64,000 nt of DNA from Cryptomeria japonica (lineage: Eukaryota > Streptophyta > Pinopsida > Cupressales > Cupressaceae), in assembly GCF_030272615.1 (NCBI RefSeq), contig NC_081413.1, positions 186,054,169-186,118,168 of the forward strand. Direction: 5' to 3'. The translations under genes were made by a program, and so were the position numbers. Shown piece by piece: positions 1 to 10,916 of the stretch; position 1 is the first letter of the stretch, and each line of letters starts with the position of its first letter. The notes under the pieces are model-generated. The model was given only the letters and a program-made list of their open reading frames with translations, was not told the origin of the DNA and searched no databases.

Positions 1-1134
1 CTACTAATTTATTCCCTTTATCATTCACACCTGCCACAAATATAGTATTACTATCAATCAAGCCTTGAACTTCATTTTTAAATGCAAAACATTTCTTAGT
101 GTCATGACCAGGTTGACGATGAAATTGGCAAAAGAAATTGTTATCAAAATAAGGAGATGCAAGTTTTGAAGGATCAATTTGTTTTATAGGAAGAAGTTTG
201 ATAACATTTATGTGCAACAATGGAGATATAATACTATGTAAAGATTCATTCAAAGGAGTAAACTATCTTTCTATTTGGAAGAATTTAGAAATAGAAGGCA
301 CACCTGTTGTAGCATTCACATGGTTGTTGTTGATTGGATCATTGAACTTGATGAAGCTTTCTGTTGGTTTGAACTTCACAAATGGTTGTTGAACACTCTC
401 CCCCTTATCACTCGGAGCCATAGGAGTGGATTTCTCCATTTGATTCATAGCTAGTTGATATTGTGGAGTGTTGCACACAACTACGGAAAGGAAGTAAACT
501 CAGACAAAAGAATCTTTTCCTTGATATCTTTTTGTAAATTAGAAATGAAAATTCTTTGAATATCATTATCAGGTATATGAAAAGAAATTTGAGCACACAA
601 ATGCTTATATCTACCAATGAAATCAGTCACTTTTTCTTTAACACCTTTTTTACAATGCATTAAATCAATCAAAGTGATTTTAGGACCAATGTTGTTTTGA
701 AATTGTTGGATGAAAGAATTTACCAATTGTTGAAAGGAGGTGATATAATAAGAAGGAAGAGATCAATACCATTGTAAGGCCTTATCTCTTAGTGTTCTTG
801 TAAACAATTTTGCAAGTAATCATTGATCATAAGCAAAATCTGTACACAAGATTTGAAATGTTTTGACATGCGTAAGAGGATCACCTTTTCCATTATAGAG
901 TTCCAATTGAGGGATCTCCACATGTTTAGGTGGCACGACTTTAAAAATATCAAGACAAAGTGGGCTCACAACATCAAAGGTGGGCACACTAAACTTGGAC
1001 TGACTCATAGAAGCAATTTGTTGTTGAAAGGAAGACATAGTTTGAGCAAGATTGTTGATTTTCATTTCGGTAGAAAAATTGATGTTAGACATAGGTGATT
1101 GAGAAGGTGGTGTAATGTTATTGAAAGAAGGCAT
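1..1134 (-). pseudogene. gag: Element H: Ty3/gypsy gag fragment, truncated by the window edge
   Basis: Decayed capsid-nucleocapsid gene read on the minus strand from about 1134 to 1. The first part has the usual gypsy capsid opening (ELYNGKGDPLTHVKTF, near 860-905). The piece at 726-481 is the middle of a retrotransposon gag domain (FIGRYKHL and LQKDIKEKILL). The last part ends in a CxxH-type knuckle (CQFHRQPGHDTKKC, near 95-136) followed by a VQGLID motif, as in Tat/Athila-like gag proteins. The frame is broken by stops between 727 and 819 and a shift near 479. Gag packages element RNA into virus-like particles; this copy cannot make an intact one. Protease and pol would lie to the left of the window. 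The family assignment is firm; the lineage is less so. Confidence 0.8.
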
Positions 1135-1239
1135 GGACTAAGAATAAGGTGGTGGGACATTATGATAAGTATGCATTGGTGATTATTGGGTAGGAAAAGG
1201 GACACTTAAAGGAGGAATAAAATTAAGAGGTTACTTGTT

Positions 1240-1299
1240 AAACCCCCAATTTTCAAAAATCATCTTGAAAATTAAGATGATTTTTGAAAATTGGGGTTT
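1240..1299. repeat. Long perfect hairpin in the 5' leader of element H
   Basis: Positions 1244-1266 and 1274-1296 are exact reverse complements (23 bp) around a 7-base loop. The stem extends outward by three more pairs after one bulged C. It lies between the primer-binding site and gag of element H, so it would be part of the transcribed leader. Its role is unknown; leader hairpins in retroelements commonly serve RNA dimerisation or packaging, which is only a suggestion here. Confidence 0.85.
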
Positions 1300-1400
1300 T
1301 TACAAATCACAAGTTCAATTTTAATTTTAAAAACTAGGGTTTTTAATGAATTAACCACTAAGTTTGCAGATGCAATTTTATTCCAAGGAAAGCATGCAAG

Positions 1401-1415
1401 ATGTCAGGTTCACCA
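1401..1415 (-). promoter_or_regulatory. Element H primer-binding site
   Basis: On the minus strand this reads TGGTGAACCTGACAT, starting with the TGG that pairs with a tRNA CCA end and lying three bases inside the LTR end. It differs from the tRNA-Met primer site used by the other elements here. Element E2 has a near match at its own 5' LTR (GTGAACCCGACGT near 44206). I could not name the tRNA. Confidence 0.65.
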
Positions 1416-1418
1416 CAA

Positions 1419-2655
1419 TGTAATGGTGGAAAAATGGTTAATGATAAATCAAGAAGGAAACTACCCTTTCCCTAAAAGAGAGATGAGAGTTTCGCAATCG
1501 ATTACCATTCAAGCACTTTTCACCATTACATTAGGAAGAGGAGAGGATAATTCAATAGATTCAATCTCTCCACACAAAGATAATAGATTGAATTATGAAT
1601 GAATGGGGAATTCTAAGTTGATCCCCTCTTCCCTGTTTGAAATGGAAACGAATTGATTGAATTATGTAGTGCAAAAGTGCAAAGAATCGATTATAACTTG
1701 AGATCAGAATATGGGATGAAGTTGTGCACCTGGATCTGGCAATAAAATGTCAAGACGAAGTTGCCCTGTGAATTTGAGGAAAAGTTTCCCAGAGTGTGGC
1801 AGGAATGTACATGTTCCTCCAAAAAATCTACGAAACAAAAAGGGTTTTTTCACCTTTGCAAATGAAGCCCGAATTTGAAAGTACAGCTGTGCACCTACAA
1901 CCTACACATAGAAAAGAGAGGAAAATGGGTTGGGATTTGAGGTTTGCCTTTAGGTCAAACGCCAATTTTTAAATTAACCAAGTAATGAATGAAAGTACTT
2001 GCAAGTAGATGTAAATGAAAGACTGAATTGTAAATCACCTCAAGGGAGGTTGTGATAGCAATGTTGATAGAAGTGCTTGTGCGGAATTGTATGTTGAAAT
2101 CAATCTCCTCTTCAATGGTTGAATCCTTGACTTCAACGCAACACCTAGCCTTGAAGGGAGACTTGAGAATGCTCAATGCTGGAAAAGAATGCTTGAATGC
2201 TTGAATTCTCTCGAATGCTTGATCACTTGTGCAGACTCCAATCTTATCCAACTTCAACTTATTGAACCTATCAAATTTCCACCTATGCAAATGAGATTAT
2301 GAATTCACCTTAAATACATGTTGGTGGATTTGAATTTCATCAAGGGCCAACATCGGGAGAGTTTTCCGCCCGAGGCACAACCAACAATGAAACCCTAGGG
2401 AGGGTCTTGCCCCAAAATAGGGCAGGGATAGAGGTGCCACGCCCCTATCCAAGGGGGGACAATGGTACCATGCCCCTATTCTACCCCTTTCTCTAGGGCA
2501 AAGTGCGTACGAGGTGATGCAGAGGCCAAGGAGAAAGTTGCTTCTGCAAGTCAAGCAATCTTCAGTCTCCAATCAGGCTAGAGGATTCAAGTTTGCATGT
2601 GTGAGGACCCTAATGTAGTAAAAAATTGCTAGGGTCGCAATTTTATGATAGTACA
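1419..2655 (-). repeat. Element H 5' LTR
   Basis: Assigned by position: it lies between the minus-strand primer site (ending 1415) and the recognisable remnant of element A's LTR (2661-2691). On the minus strand it would start TGTACTATCATAAAATTG, close to the E2 LTR start (TGTAGCATCATAAATTG), and end in ...TTACA. A TATA-like GTATTTAAG lies near 2310-2320 on the minus strand. It contains no convincing coding sequence; the open frames at 1955-2290 and 2297-2572 match nothing I know. The matching 3' LTR lies outside the window, so the ends cannot be checked against a partner. The possible target duplication start is 2656-2660 (TTTAG). Confidence 0.55.
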
Positions 2656-2720
2656 TTTAGATAAATGACAACACAACTGAAATTACCAACAATCTTCCCA
2701 TTTTTCATTCATGGAATAAT
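2656..2720 (-). repeat. Element A 3' LTR remnant and polypurine tract
   Basis: The sequence up to 2691 (...AATTACCAACA) is the start, on the minus strand, of a copia LTR (TGTTGGTAATTTC). It is followed at 2692-2715 by a degraded form of the pyrimidine-rich stretch ATCTCCCCCTTTGGCATTGATGG, which sits next to the LTR in elements B, G and D. That stretch is the polypurine tract on the minus strand. The rest of this LTR is cut off by element H. Confidence 0.55.
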
Positions 2721-2917
2721 TTCTACCACCAGCCAACAATAAACTCTTCTCAATTGTATCTCTCTCTCTTTGACATCAAGGACAAAGGGCACAATATTGC
2801 AAACAATAACTCTCTCCCAAACAACTTTGATAACTGTAACACTCCCTCTAATGGGTATATCTCTCTTTTGTAACCATTTTCCTAAAACCAAGAAATCACA
2901 ACCTTCATTGATCCTCC

Positions 2918-4391
2918 TTAAAGTAGCCACTGCATCAAACCATGAGCCAAAAAATAAATTTGATTCTTCCCATTGAAAGATGCATCACTTCTATGCATGT
3001 AGTTTGAATAAGGAGGGGCAATAATCCCTAATTTATTTTGGAGATACTCAAAGGTATACTTCATAAGTGCCTTGGTAAAGATATATGCAATCTGATCTTT
3101 TGTAGGCACATATTCCAATCTGACTTCCTTCTCTGAAACCTTCTCTCTTAAGAAATGATATCAGATATAAATCTATCTAGTCCTTGAATGCATTATCAAA
3201 TTATTTGAAATTTTAATTGCACTTGTATTGTTACACATGATAGGAATTGCCTCATCATACATCACCTTGATATCTCTAAGAGTTTGTTTCATCCATATGA
3301 CTTAAGTGCAACAAGATATCATTGCAATATATTCTACCTCTATAGTATATAATGACATTGAGTCATGTTTTTTTCTCAACCAAGAGACCAATCTATCTCC
3401 CAAGAAAAATTCACCACCACTTGTACTTCTTTTGTCATCAGCACATCTAGCTCAATCAGCATCTGTGTATGCCTTCAAAGTGAAATCATCATTCTTCTTG
3501 TATCACAAACCAAAATTTGGAGTCCTCAAATATCTGAATACCCTTTTGATTACATGATGATATTGATTTGGATTAAAGCTTGATATCTAGTGACAAAACA
3601 AATAGCATGCATAATATATGGTCTTGAAGTAGTCAAATACAACAACCCTCCAATCATAGACCTATATTATTTTGATATCAACTTCTAGAGATCCATCATC
3701 CTTACTTAACTTGCAACTAGTAGTCATAGGAATTCCAACTACTTTACAATATTCCATACAAAACTTCTTCAGCATATCCTTGATATACTTGGTCTAAGAA
3801 ATGAAAATACGACCTTTTGATTGTGTCACTTGATGACCAAGGAAAAATCACAACTTACCAATCATTGGCATCTCAAATTATTTTTGCATTTCTTCAGCAA
3901 ATCTCTTACAAATGCAATCATCTCCTCCAAAAATGATATCAGAAACATATACTACAACCACTAACAATTTATCACCTTCAACTTTGAAATAAAGATTACT
4001 ATCTGATGTACCTTTCTTCAAATTTTGATGCAACAAATACTTATCCAATCTTGCATACCAAGCTCTTAGAGCTTACTTGATTCCACGGAGTACCTTCCTG
4101 ATTCTACAAACCATATCTAGATCTTTTGACAACTGAAACCCATTTAGTTATTCAATATGCACATCTTCTTCAAGTTCTTCATTCAAGAATACTTTTCACA
4201 TTCATATAATATACTTTAAAGTTATTATATGCAGCAAATACAAGAAAAGTCCTCATATCTTCCATCCTAGCTACTGAAGAAAAAGTCTCCTCAAAGTCTA
4301 TACCTTAAACTTGTGAATAGCCTTTACAAATTAGTATTGCCTTGTTCCTTGTGACTTCTCAATCTTCATTCAAATTATTCCATAACACCCA
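2918..4391 (-). pseudogene. pol: Element A: Ty1/copia RT C-terminal half and RNase H
   Basis: Minus-strand copia polyprotein, read from 4391 down to about 2918. From the 5' side: the RT segment after the FLN motif, the A-L-R-AWYARLDKYLL stretch near 4040, the catalytic region near 3945, then the RNase H part with TSGGEFFLGDRLVSW (near 3370-3410), the CNNTSAIKIS motif (near 3190-3240) and the pol end YIFTKAL...FEYLQNKLGII (3000-3090). The metal-binding motif reads Y-V-S-D instead of the usual Y-V-D-D, so the enzyme would be inactive. Several stops and frameshifts are present. The piece joins 21215 onward across the E1 insertion. Confidence 0.85.
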
Positions 4392-4396
4392 ATTTG

Positions 4397-6023
4397 TGGT
4401 GCAGGAGCACCTAAGACTTAGGCTTATAGTATTTTCACAATTTTGGCTTGTACTGACCTTATCCAAGTCAGGTTCCTAATAAGGACTCCAGGAGGGTCCA
4501 AAGAGTGAGTGTGATGTTTGTCTTGAGTCAATTGTAGGCCTAGTTGAGTTAGTTTTCTTCCTAGGTTTCCATTTTGTGCATAGGTAGTAGTTTGAGTAGG
4601 AATTGACCTTCTTGATGGTCAAAAGTGGCATAACTTGGTATAAGAATTTGACAGGTTTATAATGGTCCTAGGAATGCTTTAAAAGTCATGAGAAATGACT
4701 TTAAATAGGTTTCATAGGTTGACAAAGAAAAAAGTGAAAAGTTGTAAAAGTTGTCATGACAACTTTTGTCCTAAAAGTGATTAGCGATGGAGGTAGGAAT
4801 AGAAAAATGCCCTAGAATTCCTCCACATGTGGGGAAGACTATAAAAACCTCCTCTTGCATGGTTACCAATGTTGGAAGTTTGTTTTTGTATGATCAACAA
4901 TCTGAAACTACCCATTTTTGGGTTGTTATAACTGTTTTTGGCTTATTTTGCTGACAATGTGAATACAAATGGATTGAAACCATTGATCTAGTTGTGGATT
5001 GAGTTTCTTTGGTGTGTTTCAGATTCATTTGTTTCATTTCAATATTTTTAGTTAGTGTGTGTTGGTGTTTTCATAGTGTTGGTTGAAATCAGCCAGTTTT
5101 GGCTTGTATATAGCAATTTCTTGTAAAATGGTTGCCCCATTAAATCCCTCCGTGCTACCATCACGGCCTATTGGGAAATTGAAGAAATCCACTTTTATAG
5201 TGTACATATGTAGGGATAAGTTCTGGAATTGGTGTTTGATATGGCTACCACCTTGTTCTAGGCGAGTCCAGGAGCAACCCAGCTAGAGAAGACAAGGTGA
5301 AATTTGAGTGCTTAGTGCAGAGGTGAACACAAAACCACAACCAAATAATTTGGAAGAGGTCCATGAACTTGATACAGAGTTTCTATTGCAAGGAGAAGCC
5401 TTGAAAATACTTTTAGATGCCCATTTCACTAAATTGATCAATCACTGCCGGTTAAGAGGCCTAAAAACCCTAACAAACCCTCATTTTTGGGTTAGCGCAT
5501 TGTACGGAGAGTTGGGAAACCAAAACCACCAAAATCACTTGGGGATAGGTGAATGATTGAAGAAAATCAAACCTTGTTGTAGGGTCATTTGGACCATTTT
5601 CTTCTAAACCCTTGAAAACCAGATTTTGGAGGCCTAATAGGGGCTCATTCCTTGTAGCCCTTTTCTAGGCAAAATGGTAAAATCGGTAGGAAGAATGATA
5701 GATCAAAACCACAAATGGACCCAAATGGAATTCATTTCATGTTAAAAGCCACCTCCACACCTCTGCAATAGCTCACAAAAGTAGGAGGTGCAATTAACAA
5801 GTTGAAGTCAAGACAGTAAGAATGAGCATATGGGAAACACTTTGAAATGGTAGAGTTCCTAGTTAAACACTTGTTGCAAACACCTTGAAATTGGAAAGAG
5901 AAAGCCCTAGAAGAGATTGAGAAGGACTTGGAGGTCTTGGAGCATAGCTAGACCTCAAGAGGTTGGTGGAATTGAGCAACTCCAACTAGGTGAAGTGTGA
6001 GCAAGTTAGGTAGATCCCCATCA
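4397..6023 (+). repeat. E1 5' LTR
   Basis: It begins TGGTGCAGGAGCACC, which is itself a short palindrome (GGTGC/GCACC), and ends CCCCATCA two to three bases before the primer site. It matches 19590-21214 over its whole length with scattered substitutions. A TATA box, CTATAAAAAC, lies at 4839-4848 and the same box occurs in the 3' copy. Short open frames inside (5083-5286, 5308-5556) are not conserved as frames between the two LTRs and are not taken as genes. Confidence 0.9.
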
Positions 6024-6026
6024 AAT

Positions 6027-6038
6027 TGGTATCAGAGC
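6027..6038 (+). promoter_or_regulatory. E1 primer-binding site (initiator tRNA-Met)
   Basis: TGGTATCAGAGC directly follows the 5' LTR. It is complementary to the 3' end of plant initiator tRNA-Met and is the standard start of minus-strand DNA synthesis in many plant retrotransposons. Confidence 0.9.
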
Positions 6039-6097
6039 CTATAAGATTTGGGCTAGGTGAGTAGATGTCCTGAGTGGAATATGTAATAGACAACAAC

Positions 6098-7151
6098 ATG
6101 GTTACCAATGCAGAGTTGGCAAACAAAGTGGATGATTAGGAGGAAGAAAATAGACTCCTAAAGGAGAAGTTGATTGAATTGAAAAGTAAGTTTGGTGAGG
6201 TTGAAACCAAGATAGATGAAGTGTTGCTAAAGGTTGAAGGAGAAGAAGGGAAGGGTAAAGAGGTGTCAAAGATTGACAAAGTACTTGAACCTGATCAAGT
6301 CTTAGAACAAGAACCTTTCCTAAAGGCATTGAAAGCCTTAAGTGGTAAATCACTAGAAGAATTATCATTGTTTACTGGTAAGATGGAAGTAGAAGTGGTT
6401 CTAGAATGGATAGGGGGATGGAGAACCATTTTGAGTGTGAAGGTATAACTAAAGCCCAAAGAGTCAAAGTAGCCAAGTCTAGGATGAGAGGAGCTTCTCT
6501 CACATGGTGGAAATTTGTGCAAGATGAGAGAAAGAAAATAGGAAAAACACCCATCTCTTCTTGGAAAGGGATGTTAGTCAAAATCAAAGAAGTCTATCTC
6601 CCTGATGACTATGAAGTGAAGCTTCATAGGAAGAGACAAAACCTAAGACAAAAAGACCTTGATGTGAGTGGTTATATAGAGGAGTTCCATAAACTTAGTC
6701 TTAGATCCCATGCGGTGGAAGAAGAAAGTCTCAAAGTTGCTAGGTACCTAAATGGTCTACGATGGAACATCCAAGAGGAACTCAGTCTAATGAGCCCAAA
6801 GACAGTTCATCAAAGCTATCAACTTCCCCTTAAAGTGGAAGAAAAATTGAAAAGAAAACATGATTCAAGTAGTAATAGGGGCAGGAGTAGAGGAAAATAA
6901 AATAGAGGCCATAGGGGAGGCTTTGGAGGAAGAAGTTCAAAACAAAGAACTCAAGGTGAGTCTAAACTCACTGAGAAGCAAGAGAGTGGCACTAGTAAAG
7001 GAGGTTTCAATAGAGGAAGGGGGTCAAACAGTGGTTTTAGAGGAAGATCTAGTGGACAAGGTAAAGTTTCTTCATATTTTGCCTCAATGAAGTGTTACCA
7101 TTGCAACCAACTTGGTCATCCAACATATAGGTGTCCAGAGAAGGGATCATC
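6098..7151 (+). pseudogene. gag: E1 gag (capsid and zinc knuckle)
   Basis: Starts at ATG 6098, 60 bases after the primer site. Residues 15-70 are lysine/glutamate-rich. The capsid part follows with MENHFECEGI, RGASLTWW and YLPDDYE, the typical order of a chromovirus gag domain. A basic, glycine- and arginine-rich tail leads to one CCHC knuckle, CYHCNQLGHPTYRC (about 7093-7134). There is an in-frame TAG near 6137, a one-base frameshift near 6410 and a TAA at 6898. The solo LTR at 7152 interrupts the frame just after the knuckle; the gene continues at 7963. The gene would bind and package the E1 RNA, but is now broken. Confidence 0.85.
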
Positions 7152-7962
7152 TATTAGGATTCCCATAGATACTGAGAGGGGGGGGTGAATCAATACCTAA
7201 CTGGTTATAAGATTTTCTTAACTTAAAACATGTAGAGCATATTAATACTGTGTACCGATAAGCAGAAAGTACTGCAATAAACAGAGATAAAAACAACCAC
7301 ATGAAAAACACACCATAACACAAGGATTTAATGAGGAAACCCGGTGTGGGAAAAACCTCGGTGGGATTTGTGACCCACAATATTCACTTACTGGCCAATA
7401 AGAGAATATTACTGCTACAAGAGGGGCCTGCACATGCAGGAAGGCCAACTGCCTAGAGCTCACTGCTCAAATACAAAATGGGAAGTCTCGCTGACTTACA
7501 AGATGGATTATATAAATCCAGTGTCTTGTACTGCTTCAAAATAGCATCTATAATGCGAGATCCAGTACCGGTTTCTTCTCTGCTTCTTACATAAACCCTT
7601 AACCTATAATTCGTATAATAGGTATGCCTTATTTCGCCTAATTACAATCTTCTTACTTTATTTCAAATGTTCTACAATGATCTCTCTTATATAAGAGTCA
7701 TTTTACAACTTGCCAAGTTGGCTTACAATGATTTTACAAATAATAAACAAAATATATAAACAACAAAAAACTTGTCGGCCTTTGTGCCGGTATGCTTCAT
7801 TTCACTGTCGGTGCCGATGAACTGAGTGCCAGTGTAGAGTTTGATCTTGCTAGTGCCGGTGGAATGCCTTGTCGGTTTCATAGGATTGTAAGGTTGCCAT
7901 CAATGACAAAACCTTCAATAACCTACAATGTCTCATTGGAGTGTGCATATGCCAACATCATC
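7147..7962 (-). mobile_element. Solo copia-type LTR in E1 gag
   Basis: A single LTR (7152-7957, 806 bp) flanked by a perfect five-base duplication, TCATC, at 7147-7151 and 7958-7962. It reads TATTAGG...GCCAACA on the plus strand, so the original terminus TG has become TA. It contains the motif CTGAGAGGGGGGGGTGAATCA shared by the other copia LTRs in reverse orientation, hence the minus strand. No internal region remains, consistent with recombination between two LTRs of a former full element. Small open frames inside (7147-7380, 7242-7463, 7792-7974) are not credible genes. Confidence 0.88.
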
Positions 7963-8307
7963 ATCACAAAGTAGTGAAAGGAGAGTGAACTATCTTCAAG
8001 AAGAGACTTCAAGCAGAAATACTTCAGAGGTTGCCTTATAATCAGAGGTAGGTGATAACTTGATGATAAAGAGAACTTTAATAAAAGAACCTGTCAGAGA
8101 AGAGCCTAGCCAAAGGAGGTCACTATTTAGGATCAAATGCAAGATAATAGACAAGGTTTGCAAAGTGATCATTGATTCAGGGTCAACAGACAATATTGTG
8201 TTAGAAGAGGCAGTGAGTAAGCTTAATTTATAAAGGATACCTCAAAACAACCCATATAGAGTCACTTGGTTGTTAAAAGGCCAACATGTCCTAGTCAATG
8301 AGAAAGC
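7963..8307 (+). pseudogene. pol: E1 gag end and N-terminal half of the protease
   Basis: Continues the E1 frame after the solo LTR. The aspartic protease active site is VIIDSGSTDN (near 8165-8195), the normal D-S/T-G triad. A TAA after SKLNL (about 8230) and a TAA earlier near 8038 break the frame. The reading stops at the target duplication of E1b (ATGGG, 8308-8312). The second half of the protease resumes at 16367, so E1b cuts this gene in two. Confidence 0.82.
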
Positions 8308-8312
8308 ATGGG

Positions 8313-9501
8313 TGTTACTACTTATCAAGTTTCCATTAGTTTTATGTTCAAAGTTATTCTATATACTCTAGTCGATTATCTCTACCGAAATATTTAGTCG
8401 GTATGCATAGTCTAGTCAGTTATTGAAGAAAGTAGTCTCAGAACGTAGTATACATCGAGCTGTCTACTGAGTATCATTCCATGTCTATCGAGCAGCAAAG
8501 ATGACACACCGAGTTGATATACACCAAGTGAAATGTGTTACCAGATTCATTGAACCTGGACATACATATGAAAACGTGTTACAAGATTGAGGAACATCTA
8601 ACCGTTATCACATTGGAAATTGCACCTAAAGATTGTGTATGATTTTGACGTCATCTAACCAATGAAATATTTTGCATGCTTATTCATTCGATAAAACATG
8701 TTTGTAAGATCGAAGCAATGAAAGGATCACCATCATAAGAGATCTACTTATACAACATGGATTAAGATCAGAAATATACATGTAGCATGACAGAAAGGAA
8801 GATATAGAGATATATGAAGCAAGACATGTGAAAGCACCAAGTGTTATGACTGTTACAGAGACACAGAGGTCACCAAGAAGGATTTCAAAGAACAGTCAAA
8901 GAACAGAGTAAACAGAAGGGTTTACTGAGTTACTATATGGGTTACTGAGGTATGCTATAAGCAAGGTAATCTATTATGAGCACATAGAATCTTCTATAAC
9001 ATTCCAGATGTAAAGTTGCAGATATTTGTAATGATTTATTGTAATATTTTAAAGTTGTAAGAGAAACCTTTAACAGGGTAAAAGACTCTAATCAAGTCTA
9101 TAAATTGTAAAGCCTCTAACCAGGTGCAACATTTAGATTAAGTGTTGTAAAATCCTTTAGCAAGGTAGATCTAACAGATCTTGTTACTCCTAACAGGGTA
9201 AGCTATCAGAAATAGCTAAACATGTAGCTCTAACCGAACACTCTTTATTATTGCAGTAGTGAAGTTGTGGGTGCCATCCCCACCGCAGTTTTTCTCTCTA
9301 ACCAAGAGTTTCTGCGTAACCAAAATATATGTGTTATGGAGTGAATCATGTATGATTGTTATCTATTTGTTTTAGCTTTATATTATGTTACTGTACTATT
9401 CGGTTTATGCATAACAGTAAAGTTATTATTGAACAAAAGTTTTGAAGTACTCATTCACCCCTCCCCTCTTAGTACATTAGCTTTCCATATTGGGCCTAAC
9501 A
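8313..9501 (+). repeat. E1b 5' LTR
   Basis: TGTTACTACTTATC...GGGCCTAACA. A TATA-like TCTATAAATTG lies near 9098-9108. Downstream come degenerate CTAACAGGGTAA blocks and the CCACCGCAGTTTTTC and TTCACCCCTCCCCTCT modules also found in the copia LTRs. The copy matches 15173-16361 without length change. The open frame that begins at 9348 starts inside this LTR, but the coding part is better started at ATG 9564, beyond the primer site. Confidence 0.92.
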
Positions 9502-9503
9502 AT

Positions 9504-9515
9504 TGGTATCAGAGC
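9504..9515 (+). promoter_or_regulatory. E1b primer-binding site (initiator tRNA-Met)
   Basis: TGGTATCAGAGC, two bases after the LTR end. Same primer as E1 and the copia elements of the window. Confidence 0.92.
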
Positions 9516-9563
9516 TTGAATCTTGGAAAAAGGTTTAACTGCCTAAAGAGAAAGATCTTATCA

Positions 9564-10916
9564 ATGGAAGGATATAAACAATCTCAGAGGATTGTGTATC
9601 TGCAAGAAGAGTTCGATCATGCTAATCAAGTGATTGCAGACATGCAAAGGCAAATGCAAAAATCTCTGAAAGTGAGAAGAAGATTATCTGATGATTTGCA
9701 GGACTCTCAAGAGTTAGTGGAACAAATTGAGACATCATCTGAGAACATTATATCTAAAGAGACTAAAGAAATGATTGGATTATTGAAAGAAAAGAACAAA
9801 GCACTGGCTAATCAACTGAAACCAATGAAAAGAGAACATGAACATTTCAGCACATAGATGACTGAAAATCTTGATGCATTAAGAACAGCCGAGGATAAAG
9901 TAAGAGATCTACAAAGAGAGAAACAACAACTTGAAGTCTTAGTATTTGATAAGAATGATGAAATCACAAGGTTGACTGGAATTCAACAAAATCTATCAGA
10001 TCAACTAGGTTATGCACATCATGAAGAAAATCTAAACAATAATGAGAATCAAGCATTGAAACTTGAAGTATCAAGGTTGATCGATGAACTTGACACCGAG
10101 AAGAAATCCAAAGAAACACTGAAGAAGAGTTATGAAGCATCAAAGATGTTGGATGAGCAACTGAATACAAGAAGACCCAACAAAGATGCAGGACTCAGTT
10201 GCAAAGGAAAAGACTCTACTGAAAAGGGAATTCATACTACCGAGAGAGGAGAATCATCAAAGCAAGCTAGAAACAAGAATAATATCAAAGGAAAGAAGCC
10301 TATTTGCAACTATTGTGGAAATAAAGGTCATACTGCCAACATGTGCCAAATCAGAAAAGGTAAGCAACCGAATGTCACTAAGTCCAATGGTTATTGTTAC
10401 AATTGCAATAAATATGGTCACACATCTAATCAATGTAGGACAAAATCTGTTAACAATTCTCAGAAGGCAAAATTCAAAGGGTTTTGTAAAAACTGCAATA
10501 GATATGGACATAGTACTGAGAAGTGTTGGTTTAAGAAAAAGAACTATATGTGGTATGCACACTGAGAAAATGCTAGAGGTTACCGAACTCACACAAATCC
10601 TTACTGACAATATTCTGCAATACCATGGGATTACAATACAAGGATATGGTGTAAATGTTGTGGAAGATATGGACATATAAGTGCCAACTGTTTTATAAGG
10701 TTTGGGATGAACAGCTGAAGATCATGGAGAAATCCTGGTATGGCATGTTTTCATTGTCACAAAGTTGGACACTTAGCTGGAGATTGTAGAGATCAACCTA
10801 GAAAAGACACTGAAGAAATAAAAGAAAAATTACAGATGATATGGAAAAAGAAGGAAATTGTGTCAAATGAAGAAAGCACCTTACCTACCAAGTTAGGTGC
10901 ACCTATTCCAAATTAA
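9564..10916 (+). pseudogene. E1b ORF1: coiled-coil protein with five CCHC zinc knuckles
   Basis: One unbroken frame of 451 codons from ATG 9564, 49 bases after the primer site, to TAA 10914-10916. Residues 1-210 are almost all coiled coil, rich in Glu, Lys, Gln and Leu; no copia or gypsy capsid domain is visible. After a basic linker come five knuckles at residues about 248, 278, 308, 363 and 395: CNYCGNKGHTANMC, CYNCNKYGHTSNQC, CKNCNRYGHSTEKC, CKCCGRYGHISANC and CFHCHKVGHLAGDC. Plant copia gag usually has one. The likely role is binding and packaging the element RNA, by analogy with nucleocapsid. Four in-frame stops (TAG 9855; TGA 10563, 10605, 10716) but no frameshift. Confidence 0.8.

Noticed and set aside
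1291-2572. Possible host gene between the H gag and element A (frames at 1291, 1955, 2297)
   Set aside because: The span is explained by a primer site at 1401 and LTR-like ends; the translations have no recognisable domain.
6027-6038. tRNA-Met-like sequence here and at 9504 and 30194
   Set aside because: These are primer-binding sites of 12-14 bases next to LTRs, not tRNA genes; no cloverleaf surrounds them.
9858-10565. A separate start for ORF1 at ATG 9858
   Set aside because: The frame is continuous with ATG 9564 across a single TAG at 9855; the coiled coil runs through it, so 9564 is the better start.
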